Below, one piece after another: positions 1 to 7,991 of a stretch of DNA of 14,819 bases (the first letter of the stretch is position 1; each line of letters begins with the position of its first letter). Below the pieces are notes generated by a model. That model did no database searches. It saw only the letters and a list, made by a program, of their open reading frames with translations, and had not been told where the DNA came from. Origin of the DNA: Candidatus Firestoneibacteriota bacterium (GTDB taxonomy: Bacteria > Oederibacteriota > JAAXVQ01 > JAUVAV01). The stretch is taken from contig DAOVYW010000035.1 in NCBI GenBank assembly GCA_030635415.1, positions 1-14,819 on the forward strand, in the 5' to 3' direction. A program made the position numbers and the translations under genes.

Positions 1-84
1 ATTAAGCTGAACTTGTACAACCGGCAGGTGATGCGCAAACGTTTGCCAATACTCTAATTAATAGTTCGGAAGGGGTAATGAAAT

Positions 85-642
85 ATGAATAGAACCGAGG
101 ATCCATATGCCGCACTCTCTTCAAGTCTTTTTTCAGCTATCAGTAGCGTTTTCAAAATTGCAGAAAAAGAAACAAGGGCGGGAGAAAAAACCGGAGTTTT
201 AACTACAAAAGGACCAGTTGTCCCTACCCCGGAAAAAGGATTAATTGTAAGTCTCAAACCGGCAAAATTGCACGATCTGCGATTGTATCAAGGTAAATAT
301 TTGCAGGCAGAAATATATTTTCCATTCAAATTGAGAAATGGCCTTTTGCTCTCCTCTCTAAGTAAATCCATTAAAAAATTGGGATATAGCCGAATTAGGG
401 GATTTAAAGAAGCCAGGTTAACTAAGGATCGTTCTCTTCGAGCAACAATTAAAGGGAGCTGTATGCATAAAAAAGTTGATACTGTAATTAGAATTGTATT
501 CGTGGAGCGATATCGATACCCCCATACTGGATTTATGTGTTATTTGAAGCTCGTTCTTCCCAAAATTGCTTTAAACTTCTTTTCCCCTGCTGAAATTCTT
601 AAGGAATGCAGACGGATATTTCTGCAACTCAAAAGATTATAG
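85..642 (+). CDS. Unrecognised 185-residue basic protein
   Basis: I do not recognise this protein. The start is supported by a GGAAGGGG ribosome-binding site at 68-75, nine bases before the ATG. An ATG at 78 in another frame reaches a stop after four codons. There is no signal peptide or clear membrane segment. The first 50 residues are polar and low in structure signals (a Ser-rich start, then a Glu/Lys/Thr stretch). The rest alternates hydrophobic and basic residues (for example LKLVLPKIALNFF near the C-terminus), which suggests a small alpha/beta domain, and the tail ends in KRL. It is the only plus-strand gene in the left 12 kb and is visibly richer in A/T than the genes from 5872 onward, so it may be foreign or fast-evolving. 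It is called real from the strong ribosome-binding site and uninterrupted length. Function unknown. Confidence 0.6.
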   Translation: MNRTEDPYAALSSSLFSAISSVFKIAEKETRAGEKTGVLTTKGPVVPTPEKGLIVSLKPAKLHDLRLYQGKYLQAEIYFPFKLRNGLLLSSLSKSIKKLGYSRIRGFKEARLTKDRSLRATIKGSCMHKKVDTVIRIVFVERYRYPHTGFMCYLKLVLPKIALNFFSPAEILKECRRIFLQLKRL

Positions 643-790
643 CTAGTCGATCCTGAAAAACACAAAAAGCGGTAAATATTGAAGAAATAGTAAAAATGGC
701 ATGTTATAATTTGCAAAAAATTGCGCAAAAAAGAAAGAATTCCTTGCAAAATGCAACCACGAAATTGAAACCAAGGGCGGAGCCGGAAGC
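643..790. other. A/T-rich gap between convergent genes
   Basis: This gap separates the plus-strand orphan gene from the end of the minus-strand OmpA-domain gene. It is A/T-rich and holds three loosely repeated TTGC(A/G)-plus-A-run elements between 711 and 755. I see no convincing hairpin terminator on either strand. A TATAAT at 704-709 has no matching -35 box. Confidence 0.4.
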
Positions 791-2992
791 TTATTTCTCT
801 AAAATTACAATTTCCACTCTTCGGTTTTTACTCCGGCCTTTTTTGGTTTTATTGGAAGCCAAAGGCCGGCTGGCCCCGTAACCTATCGGGGTTATCCTTT
901 TTTCGTCAAGCGCGAAAGTCCGGATTAAATACTGGGCCACATTCAGCGCCCGCGCCTCGGATAATTGTTGATTAGAGGGATATTTGTAAGTTTTGATGGG
1001 AATACTATCCGTATGACCTTCGATTAAAATCATACTCCCCGGATATTTCTTAATTATTTCAGAAACCTCCTGAAATAACTGAAGATATTGCTCCTTTATT
1101 TCCGCTTTGCCCAAATCAAATAAAAAATTATTGCTTAATTTAATAACTAATCCTTTCTTTTGTTTTTCCACTAATAAATTTGAACGCACGGCTTGCCGGG
1201 GTGTCGTTATTTCATATCCGTCTTTTTCCTTTACTTTAAGGGCATAATACCACAATCTGCCACCTTCCACCGTTTCGCCCGATTCATCTCGTCCGTCCCA
1301 GGTTAAGTTCGCGGGCAAATCATGGGAGGCGGTATATTTTCTGACTAAAACTTCCTCCTCGGAAAGTATCTCTAATTCCCAATAATCCACTTCCCAGATA
1401 AATTTATGCTTTATGGCAAAACCAACCTCGTCAAATCCGGGGTTAAAGACCGTTTCCCGCGCTATAATGCTTAATTGGGGAAGGGGGTTAACCTTAATTT
1501 TATAAGCAAATATTTTTGAGCGCCCCGAAATATCGACCGCCTCGGCTTTAATCAGATCATCTTCCAGTAACAGGTTAACTTCTCCGGAAAATGTCCGTTG
1601 GTTTTTGTTTAAGACCGCTTCCTTTTCTCCGGGTTGCAAAATAATTTTCTCAATGGTCGAATTTTCATATTCCCCCTCGATAATATTCCGGCCGGTCCTT
1701 AAAATATTAAGATTAACGCTTAGCTCCAAGGGTGCGGTTTGCTTAACCAACGTGAAAAGCTCCTGGTTTAAATTCCGATCCGCGTCCCAAACCGTGATTT
1801 TAAACTGGTACAAATCATCCGGCAGCTTAGTGAAATCGATTCCAGCTTGAAAGCGGCCTCCGCTATTCGTTATGAGCGCGTGCTGAGTCAACCAAATGTC
1901 CGGATAAACCTCATTGCAATACTCTATTTTGGTCGTCAGCTCTCCTTTTCCGCGAACAATTCCATGGATCAGGACTTTTTCAGCCATAAAATACCTTTCC
2001 GGCAAAAACGCTCTGATATACGGTCTCTTTTTTTTGCTGTAAATCACTCCCCCGCCAACGGTGCCCACCCAGAGATATTCACCGTCTACAGCTAAGGCGG
2101 AAATATCATACTGCATGAATATTTCATTCTTTACGGAAAACCACTCCTTTTCCAGATAGTCATAACCAAACAGCCCATAAAAAGTACCGAACCAAATTAT
2201 TTTTCCATCTTCCGCCAAAACCGATAAAAATCTATCGACCCCCCGTTTTCGGGCTAATGTGCTCCATTCTTTTTTTATTTTATGATATCCCAGTAACCCG
2301 CTGCCATCCGTGGCAAACCAGTAATAATCTCCACTGCTCCCTATGGCCATGACTTTATGGCCCAGTGGATTGTGTTCGGGTTTTATTTTTTCCACCTTAG
2401 CCGTGTCCAAATTGTATTTAGCTATCCTGCCATTTTCTAAATTTATCAGTAACTCCTGTTCATTGCTTCTGAGTCCGGAAATATCCCGGCCCTTCATGGC
2501 CGCCAGCGAGGTCACGGATCGCGTTCGGTAACAGTATTGAAAGAGCCCTTTATTGGTGCCCAGAAAAATGCCGGGGGTTTTTTTGATAATGGTCTTAATC
2601 TTTAAATCTTTCAAAACTCCGCCGGTATCTATAATTTCAAGCTTATCGTGCCTCAGCAACGCTAATCCGCGTTCGGTACCGATCCAGGTCTGCTGATCAT
2701 CGCATAGCAGACTCAGAATTCGCTCATGCGGCAAACCATCCTGCCGGGTAAATACGGTAACCTTGCCGCTCTGTTTATTATATATATTCAAGCCTTTATC
2801 CGTTCCAATACATACTTTTTCTTCATCAACAGCGATACAATAAATAAAATTGCTGGATACTCCCGCGCCGCCGGCCAGGCTCTGCCATTCCATCGCTTGC
2901 CCGGCAGATAGCGAAACCTGCTCCGCCCCGGCCCCGGGTATATTCAGAATGAAAAGAAAGACCCCTATCAAAATATTCTGCTTTTTCATCAT
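791..2992 (-). CDS. Secreted seven-bladed propeller with C-terminal OmpA peptidoglycan-binding domain
   Basis: Predicted periplasmic protein that binds peptidoglycan. From the chosen start (733 residues) it has a signal peptide (MMKKQ then a hydrophobic core, cleavage likely after AGA at 23). Residues about 45-320 hold seven short repeats of the two-component-regulator-propeller type (CIGTDKGLNIY, TWIGTERGLAL, IFLGTNKGLFQ, YWFATDGSGLL, IWFGTFYGLFG, LWVGTVGGGVI and a degenerate one), enough for one closed propeller. An Ig-like region follows. It ends in a FlgD-Ig-like stretch (TWDGRDESG, about 564) with the usual WDG-x-D-x-G signature. Residues 619-733 are an OmpA domain with GHTD (Asp662), an LSEARA helix (Arg681) and NRRVEI. 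These Asp and Arg positions bind diaminopimelate in OmpA homologues. There is no histidine kinase or DNA-binding domain, so the propeller is not a sensor kinase here. The start at 2992 is chosen because GGGTGG sits five bases upstream. A coupled start at 3031 (TAATG with the upstream stop) would add 13 residues. Confidence 0.85.
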   Translation of the reverse strand: MMKKQNILIGVFLFILNIPGAGAEQVSLSAGQAMEWQSLAGGAGVSSNFIYCIAVDEEKVCIGTDKGLNIYNKQSGKVTVFTRQDGLPHERILSLLCDDQQTWIGTERGLALLRHDKLEIIDTGGVLKDLKIKTIIKKTPGIFLGTNKGLFQYCYRTRSVTSLAAMKGRDISGLRSNEQELLINLENGRIAKYNLDTAKVEKIKPEHNPLGHKVMAIGSSGDYYWFATDGSGLLGYHKIKKEWSTLARKRGVDRFLSVLAEDGKIIWFGTFYGLFGYDYLEKEWFSVKNEIFMQYDISALAVDGEYLWVGTVGGGVIYSKKKRPYIRAFLPERYFMAEKVLIHGIVRGKGELTTKIEYCNEVYPDIWLTQHALITNSGGRFQAGIDFTKLPDDLYQFKITVWDADRNLNQELFTLVKQTAPLELSVNLNILRTGRNIIEGEYENSTIEKIILQPGEKEAVLNKNQRTFSGEVNLLLEDDLIKAEAVDISGRSKIFAYKIKVNPLPQLSIIARETVFNPGFDEVGFAIKHKFIWEVDYWELEILSEEEVLVRKYTASHDLPANLTWDGRDESGETVEGGRLWYYALKVKEKDGYEITTPRQAVRSNLLVEKQKKGLVIKLSNNFLFDLGKAEIKEQYLQLFQEVSEIIKKYPGSMILIEGHTDSIPIKTYKYPSNQQLSEARALNVAQYLIRTFALDEKRITPIGYGASRPLASNKTKKGRSKNRRVEIVILEK

Positions 2993-2997
2993 CTTTG

Positions 2998-3003
2998 CCA
3001 CCC
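2998..3003 (-). promoter_or_regulatory. Ribosome-binding site deciding the start of the propeller-OmpA gene
   Basis: GGGTGG on the minus strand, five bases before the ATG at 2992. The alternative ATG at 3031 has only GGTGAG about two bases away, which is too close to be efficient. Translation from 3031 is still possible by re-initiation, since it overlaps the upstream stop as TAATG. Confidence 0.5.
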
Positions 3004-3030
3004 TGTTCGCGGAATAATTTTCACGTCTCA

Positions 3031-5250
3031 TTACTCACCGAATAATTGTTTTAAAAACCTCATTTTGTTTTTAGCTCTTTTTATATATTTTTTCACCATG
3101 GGCCGATTGCCTTGCATTGCCAATGCTTCCTGCCAGGCCGAAATCGCCTTGGGCAGGTCATTGTTGCGATAGGCCAGAATCCCTTTGCTGGTATAGACTT
3201 CGACCAGGATATCTTCGGCACCGCTTTGCTGATCCAATTTTAAGCTTTTGCGGAAGCTATTGATGGATAATTCGATCTTTTTTGTCCGATAATATTCGAT
3301 TCCGGCCTGATACTGACGGGTTGCCGCATCCCGGGCTTTTTGAACACGCTTATTCAACTTCAAAATCTTATCATCATAGATATTCTTCTTGATTAAGGGA
3401 TTTAAAACATTCAGGGCATCCAAGAGCTTTCTTTGATTAAGATATTTCCGGGCTTTTTCATATCGCGGAAGCGCTTTCGCTATTTCCCCTAATTTTATTT
3501 CCATCTGTTGGCTCAGTAACCGGGCATCTTTATATTCCGGCGCAATTTCCAAAACAACCTTGAAACACGCCTGGGCTTTTCCATAATTTCTCTTTTGCAT
3601 CCATTTACGGCCCGCGAAATATTTATTGTTCAAACGTTTGGATAATATTTTTTTAGTTTTATGCAGATAAAAATTGGCCAAATGATAATCGGGATCGATT
3701 TTCAAAACCGTCTGAAAATGCTTGAATGCCGCATTATACACTTTCTGATTGAAATGTTGTATGCCCTGGAAAAAATGATAATCGATTTTTAGGGTCATTT
3801 CCGCCTTAATCGCTTGCGCTTTTTCAAGCGCTAATATATGGTTTTGATCCAGCGCTAAAACCATTTCCCATTCTTCTAAAGCTTTTAAGAGATCTTTTTT
3901 TCGATAATATTTTTCCGCCTGCGCTATATGGTTGGCTATGTTATCCTGTATCTGTTGCCGGGCTCTCGCCGCCTGGAGCGACTTAACCTTGGTTATTTTA
4001 ATCTTTATTTTAGCATCATCCGGATCCAATGCCAGTCCTTCTTCCAGTACGGTCATGGCGGAATCGTGGTCTCCGTCCTGCGAATAATTATCCGCCTCTT
4101 CCTTAATGTGTTCCAGCTCGGTTTGAAGTTTTTCCCGCGTCTTTTTCAAGTACTGTTTCGCCGCGAAATCTTTCGGATCCAGCGAGGTAACGCGCTCCCA
4201 TAATTGGATCGCGTTTTTATATTCGCCTCTTTGATATGCTTTTTGTGCTTGGTGGTAATATTTATTAATCAGCGCCCGATCAATATGCTTACCCAAATCC
4301 ATGGTTAACGAGACCCAATGTAAGCCGCTCAAATTCCGGAAATCATAAGCATAATCCAGCGAGGTATTTAAAACGCTAATTCCCAATCCCGCGGAAAAAC
4401 CATGGTACTGCAGCCCGCCTCTCAACTTTAATATCTGGTAAAAATCGTATTCTCCTCCAATTTTCCAACCCTCCGGATAACTAACTACTCCTCCTTGGTT
4501 TCCCCAAATATCCATTACGTCAAACCCAACATGCAACTGGAAATTCCTTATCCAAGCGTATGCGGTTTTAGGCTCCCAGGTCATAGCCGTTTTAATGATA
4601 AAGGGGAGCTTTTCTCCGCTTTCCTCGGATTGTAGTGGTATGGATATTATATCTTTAAAATTCATACCGAGTGTCAAGTTTTCATATAACCAATATTGGA
4701 GACCCAGATCCAAGCCCGCGCCGATGTCCCGAACTCTATAAATTTCATGACTATAAATTTTTACATTCGCTCCAATATTCAAATGCTTTCCAAAAGCGGA
4801 ACCATAGCCCAGGTAAAAAACATTTTGAGAATCGTCAAATGTTCCTGAAACAGCATTCAGACTATCCCGGATTTCAAAACCCGATGAATTTAATCGTGCC
4901 CAGCCGAAACCGATGCTTCCCTTGACGCGTAATGGATGAACATACCCCATGAAATTGTAGTAAGTGTTTTCCAACAGATTGGAAAATAAAAATCCTACCT
5001 GGTACTTGTTGATTAGCGCCAATCCGGCGGGATTAGCATATATCGCATCTGTTCCGGAGGGAGAAGCCGCAACCGCATCTCCTAAGGCTATTAAGCGTGC
5101 GGTACCCGCATAATCATGCGAAATATTCCCGGAAAGACTGGCTTGATCATTGTCGAATATACCAAAACTCTTTTCACATGAAAAGATAAGTATACTGATA
5201 ATAATTATCAGAAAACCAAGTGCTTTCGAAAATTTGGAAATTGGTTTCAT
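3031..5250 (-). CDS. PorV-like outer-membrane barrel fused to a TPR tail
   Basis: Predicted outer-membrane protein of 739 residues. The N-terminus has a long hydrophobic export signal. Cys25 in LIFSC could be a lipoprotein site, but Phe at -2 is atypical, so cleavage near FG at 30 is an alternative. Residues about 45-80 carry the PorV/PorQ (UPF0164-like) signature: GTARLIALGDAVAAS, then TDAIYANPAGLA. Alternating beta strands continue to about 320 (GSIGFGWARL, GAGLDLGLQYW, LKLRGGLQYHGFSAGLGISV), as expected for a barrel. Residues about 330-739 form roughly eight TPR-like helix pairs (such as YKNAIQLWERVTSLDPKD and YNAAFKHFQTVLKIDPDY), rich in Lys and charged. PorV relatives are usually only the barrel, so the 400-residue tail is an unusual fusion. 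It is the first gene of a coupled pair with the propeller-OmpA gene (stop and next ATG overlap as TAATG). The ribosome-binding site is a modest GGGA just before the ATG. Confidence 0.82.
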   Translation of the reverse strand: MKPISKFSKALGFLIIIISILIFSCEKSFGIFDNDQASLSGNISHDYAGTARLIALGDAVAASPSGTDAIYANPAGLALINKYQVGFLFSNLLENTYYNFMGYVHPLRVKGSIGFGWARLNSSGFEIRDSLNAVSGTFDDSQNVFYLGYGSAFGKHLNIGANVKIYSHEIYRVRDIGAGLDLGLQYWLYENLTLGMNFKDIISIPLQSEESGEKLPFIIKTAMTWEPKTAYAWIRNFQLHVGFDVMDIWGNQGGVVSYPEGWKIGGEYDFYQILKLRGGLQYHGFSAGLGISVLNTSLDYAYDFRNLSGLHWVSLTMDLGKHIDRALINKYYHQAQKAYQRGEYKNAIQLWERVTSLDPKDFAAKQYLKKTREKLQTELEHIKEEADNYSQDGDHDSAMTVLEEGLALDPDDAKIKIKITKVKSLQAARARQQIQDNIANHIAQAEKYYRKKDLLKALEEWEMVLALDQNHILALEKAQAIKAEMTLKIDYHFFQGIQHFNQKVYNAAFKHFQTVLKIDPDYHLANFYLHKTKKILSKRLNNKYFAGRKWMQKRNYGKAQACFKVVLEIAPEYKDARLLSQQMEIKLGEIAKALPRYEKARKYLNQRKLLDALNVLNPLIKKNIYDDKILKLNKRVQKARDAATRQYQAGIEYYRTKKIELSINSFRKSLKLDQQSGAEDILVEVYTSKGILAYRNNDLPKAISAWQEALAMQGNRPMVKKYIKRAKNKMRFLKQLFGE

Positions 5251-5427
5251 AATCCCAGTCCTAATTAAATGAATTTCTTAAGCCTTTTGATCCCCGTACT
5301 TATAAAATACTTTGCTTTCCGGCGCATACTCTCTCCAGCTTCCTTGGGGACTATCTTAATTTTGTTCCTTCTAATTAGAACAACTGTGCCAAAGAAATGT
5401 TATCACAATACATATAATAATACAACA

Positions 5428-5460
5428 AAAATATTTGCATTATATTCCCAAAATATTTGC
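5428..5460. repeat. Paired direct repeat AAAATATTTGC
   Basis: The 11-base word AAAATATTTGC occurs exactly at 5428-5438 and at 5450-5460, start to start 22 bases (about two helical turns). It lies about 180-210 bases upstream of the envelope operon start, in the region where its promoter must be. This could be a regulator binding site, or chance in A/T-rich DNA. Confidence 0.35.
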
Positions 5461-5681
5461 TCTGGCTTTTCTTAATATTATTGACCGTAAAAGACGTTTT
5501 ATGTTCTGTGGCTGGTGATAGATGATGTAATTACAGATGGTTGCGGACTAAGCGGGATACCTTATCTTGAAAGAGAAAAATCACTCCTGTCGGCCAGGTC
5601 AGTTATCGTTCTAATACAACAATCAAAAAGGCACGGCCAGGATATCTCCTGGGAGCTTAAGCCTTTAGTCTGTTTTTTGTA

Positions 5682-5720
5682 TTTTTCCGGACCCCCGGTG
5701 AAAACCGGGGTCCGGAAAAA
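5682..5720. repeat. Strong 39-bp inverted repeat downstream of hppA
   Basis: A 14-base arm (TTTTTCCGGACCCC) at 5682-5695 is exactly complementary to 5707-5720. Further CCGG/CCGG pairing is possible inside the loop. The hairpin is very stable, but the T run leads and the A run follows on both strands, the reverse of a normal bidirectional intrinsic terminator. It lies about 150 bases downstream of hppA. It could act as a 3' end-protecting or factor-dependent termination structure, or be a dispersed palindromic repeat. Confidence 0.6.
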
Positions 5721-5871
5721 GCTTTGAAATTTGGATTCATGGATACCGGCCAGGCCTGCCTGTCCCGGATGGTGAACTGCAACCGGCTGGATTCCTTTTC
5801 CTGAGGCGGCCAGACAGATGGTTTTGGCTTAGCCGCCAACCGTTAAAGTAAACTGCCGGCAAAATCTCTGT

Positions 5872-7980
5872 TTATCTAAACAGCAGGTTCCCCCACTTCA
5901 GCAACACCGGCGCCAAAACCAGGGAGACCACGCTCATCAGTTTGATTAAAATATTCAGGGACGGGCCGGCTGTATCTTTAAAGGGATCCCCTACTGTGTC
6001 TCCTACCACGGCCGCTTTGTGCGCGTCCGAGCCTTTGCCGCCATGAGCGCCGCCTTCTATATACTTCTTAGCATTATCCCAGGCTCCGCCGGCATTGGCC
6101 ATAAACAGGGCCATGAGCACGCCTGATACCGTGACTCCGGCCAGGAGTCCTCCCAGCGCCTTTAAGCTGATGAACCCGACAATCACCGGCACGCATACTG
6201 CCAGCAGTCCGGGCATCACCATCTCACGAATGGCGGCCGTGGTGGAGATATCCACGCAACGGGCATATTCCGCCTGGGCTTTTCCTTGCATCAGTCCGGG
6301 AATCTCGCGGAATTGACGCCGCACTTCCTCTATCATAGCCTGGGCCGCGCGGCCCACGGCATTCATGGCGTAAGAGCTGAAAAGAAACGGCATCATGCCG
6401 CCGATAAACAGCCCGGCCATAACTACCGGATCGGAAATATCTATTACATCCAGGTTTACCTGGGTACGAAAAGCAGCGAAGATCGCCAGGGCGGTTAAGG
6501 CCGCCGAGCCGATAGCGAATCCTTTGCCAATCGCGGCCGTGGTATTGCCCACGGCATCCAGCCGGTCTGTTCTTTGCCGCACCTCTTTGGGCAGTCCGCT
6601 CATTTCCGCGATCCCGCCGGCATTATCCGCAATGGGGCCATAGGCATCGACCGCCAGTTGAATGCCGGTAGTGGAAAGCATGCCCAGTGCTCCGATCGCA
6701 ATCCCGTAGAGCCCGGCAAATTGATAGGCAAAAATAATAGCCCCCGCGATTACCAGCAATGGTATGGCTGTTGAGGACATGCCCACAGCCAGACCCTTGA
6801 TAATATTAGTCGCACTTCCGGTGTTGGAAGCATTAGCAATGCTTCGTACCGGTCCGCGGTTTTCCGCCGTATAATACTCGGTTACCGCAGCGATCAAAAG
6901 ACCGGCAACCAAGCCTATCACCGTAGCCAGGGCAATTCCCCACCAATGATAGGTCACGCCCTTATGGACAAACATATCCGGCATCATAACCTTGATCAGT
7001 ACGATGGTCAGAACCGCCATCAGGCCGGCCGTCAGGAAAGTTCCCAGGTTAAGCGCGTTTTGAGGATTGCCGCCTTCCTTGGTCCGCACAAAAAAGGTGC
7101 CGATGATGGAGAGCACAATACCCGCGGCCGCAATAATAAAGGGCAGTAAAACCACGTTGTATTTCATGGCCTCCCCGCCCGGCGCAGCGGCTATCGACGG
7201 CACCCATAGCGCGCCCAAAACCATGGCCCCGATAATCGAGCCCACGTAGGATTCAAACAAGTCCGCCCCCATTCCAGCTACGTCTCCCACATTATCCCCT
7301 ACATTATCAGCTATGGTCGCGGGGTTGCGGGGATCGTCTTCCGGGATGCCGGCCTCGACCTTGCCAACCAGGTCAGCTCCCACATCCGCGGCCTTGGTGT
7401 AAATACCGCCGCCCACGCGCGCGAAAAGCGCGATAGAACTGGCGCCAAAGGAGAACCCTGCCAGGGTATTAATCACAATCGAGATCTCAGGCCCCTGGAA
7501 ATTCCAGAGGTTAGAATATAAAAGCAGCAAAAGACCGAGCCCCAGAATAGCCAGACCGACCACGCTCATGCCCATAACCGCGCCGCCGCTGAAAGCTATG
7601 CTTAAAGCAGCGTTCAAACTCTTGCGGGCCGCGGCCGTAGTGCGGATGTTGGCCGCGGTGGCCACGCGCATGCCGAAATATCCGGCCAGGGCCGAGCAAA
7701 CCGCGCCCACCATAAAAGAAAGTCCTACCATCCAGCTGGAATTTGACATACAGCCGTTGGCCACGGCCAATAAAATCGCGACCGCCACAACAAATATTGC
7801 CAGCACCCGATACTCGCGGCCCAGAAAGGCCATGGCACCATCACGGATGTGCCCGCCGATCTCGATCATTTTCTCGGTTCCCGCGTCAGCCCGATTGACC
7901 TGCCGGGCCTTAAAATAGGCATAGCCCAGGGCCAACAGCCCGGCGGCGGGGATCAGGTACAACATCATTTCAATACTCAT
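5872..7980 (-). CDS. hppA: Membrane-bound ion-pumping pyrophosphatase, K+-dependent type
   Basis: Couples hydrolysis of inorganic pyrophosphate to pumping Na+ and/or H+ across the inner membrane. The 702-residue length and about 15-16 hydrophobic segments fit the family. Catalytic motifs are intact: DVGADLVGKVEAG then EDDPRNPATIADNVGDNVGD (about 199-233), GPIADNAGGIAEM (448-460), and near the C-terminus GGAWDNAKKYIE, GGKGSDAHKAAVVGDTVGDPFKDT (about 631-670). The segment GNTTAAIGKG (478-487) has Ala482 and Gly485 where K+-independent enzymes carry Lys and Thr, so this is predicted to need K+. The K+-dependent group includes Na+-pumps, Na+/H+-pumps and H+-pumps. GMGADLFESY and the sodium-linked neighbours favour Na+, but I cannot settle this by eye. 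The start at 7980 is chosen because GAGGTGA lies four bases upstream. An in-frame ATG at 8028 would add 16 polar residues before the first membrane helix. Confidence 0.97.
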   Translation of the reverse strand: MSIEMMLYLIPAAGLLALGYAYFKARQVNRADAGTEKMIEIGGHIRDGAMAFLGREYRVLAIFVVAVAILLAVANGCMSNSSWMVGLSFMVGAVCSALAGYFGMRVATAANIRTTAAARKSLNAALSIAFSGGAVMGMSVVGLAILGLGLLLLLYSNLWNFQGPEISIVINTLAGFSFGASSIALFARVGGGIYTKAADVGADLVGKVEAGIPEDDPRNPATIADNVGDNVGDVAGMGADLFESYVGSIIGAMVLGALWVPSIAAAPGGEAMKYNVVLLPFIIAAAGIVLSIIGTFFVRTKEGGNPQNALNLGTFLTAGLMAVLTIVLIKVMMPDMFVHKGVTYHWWGIALATVIGLVAGLLIAAVTEYYTAENRGPVRSIANASNTGSATNIIKGLAVGMSSTAIPLLVIAGAIIFAYQFAGLYGIAIGALGMLSTTGIQLAVDAYGPIADNAGGIAEMSGLPKEVRQRTDRLDAVGNTTAAIGKGFAIGSAALTALAIFAAFRTQVNLDVIDISDPVVMAGLFIGGMMPFLFSSYAMNAVGRAAQAMIEEVRRQFREIPGLMQGKAQAEYARCVDISTTAAIREMVMPGLLAVCVPVIVGFISLKALGGLLAGVTVSGVLMALFMANAGGAWDNAKKYIEGGAHGGKGSDAHKAAVVGDTVGDPFKDTAGPSLNILIKLMSVVSLVLAPVLLKWGNLLFR

Positions 7981-7984
7981 TTTG

Positions 7985-7991
7985 TCACCTC
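7985..7991 (-). promoter_or_regulatory. Ribosome-binding site deciding the hppA start
   Basis: GAGGTGA on the minus strand, four bases before the ATG at 7980. It lies inside the longer reading frame starting at 8028, which has no comparable site. The hppA start is therefore placed at 7980. Confidence 0.75.

Larger units (their letters stand above)
5251..5871. other. Intergenic region between hppA and the envelope gene pair
   Basis: This gap of about 620 bases has no gene I can support. Short plus-strand reading frames at 5269-5475 and 5515-5727 lack ribosome-binding sites and recognisable content. The part at 5340-5500 is A/T-rich and should hold the promoter for the envelope pair on the minus strand. 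Several TATAAT-like boxes occur (for example minus-strand TATAAT at 5439-5444), but none has a convincing -35. The part at 5637-5870 holds a CCAGGA-TATC-TCCTGG inverted repeat (5637-5652), the 39-bp hairpin at 5682-5720, and a more G/C-rich stretch of unknown origin directly after hppA. Confidence 0.5.

Noticed and set aside
1..57. Possible tail of an upstream gene in frame 1, or a protein-like stretch in frame 3 (AELVQPAGDAQTFANTL...)
   Set aside because: Frame 1 gives only 18 codons of unremarkable sequence before TAA. Frame 3 reads plausibly as protein but is preceded by an in-frame TAA at 3-5 and has no start codon, so neither can be called.
791..2992. Hybrid two-component sensor based on the Reg_prop repeats
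   Set aside because: There is no histidine kinase, receiver or DNA-binding domain; the protein ends in an OmpA domain.
5358..5390. Sigma-54-like promoter (minus-strand TTTGGCAC...) upstream of the envelope operon
   Set aside because: The -24-like TGGCAC is present, but the required GC at -12 is missing (the sequence reads TTCT).
5515..5727. 70-codon plus-strand frame in the hppA-downstream gap
   Set aside because: No ribosome-binding site, no recognisable content, and its end runs through the 39-bp hairpin, so it is probably non-coding.
5868..5883. CTGTTTA-TC-TAAACAG inverted repeat over the hppA stop as a terminator
   Set aside because: The two-base loop leaves a short A/T-rich stem and no adequate T run follows; too weak to call.
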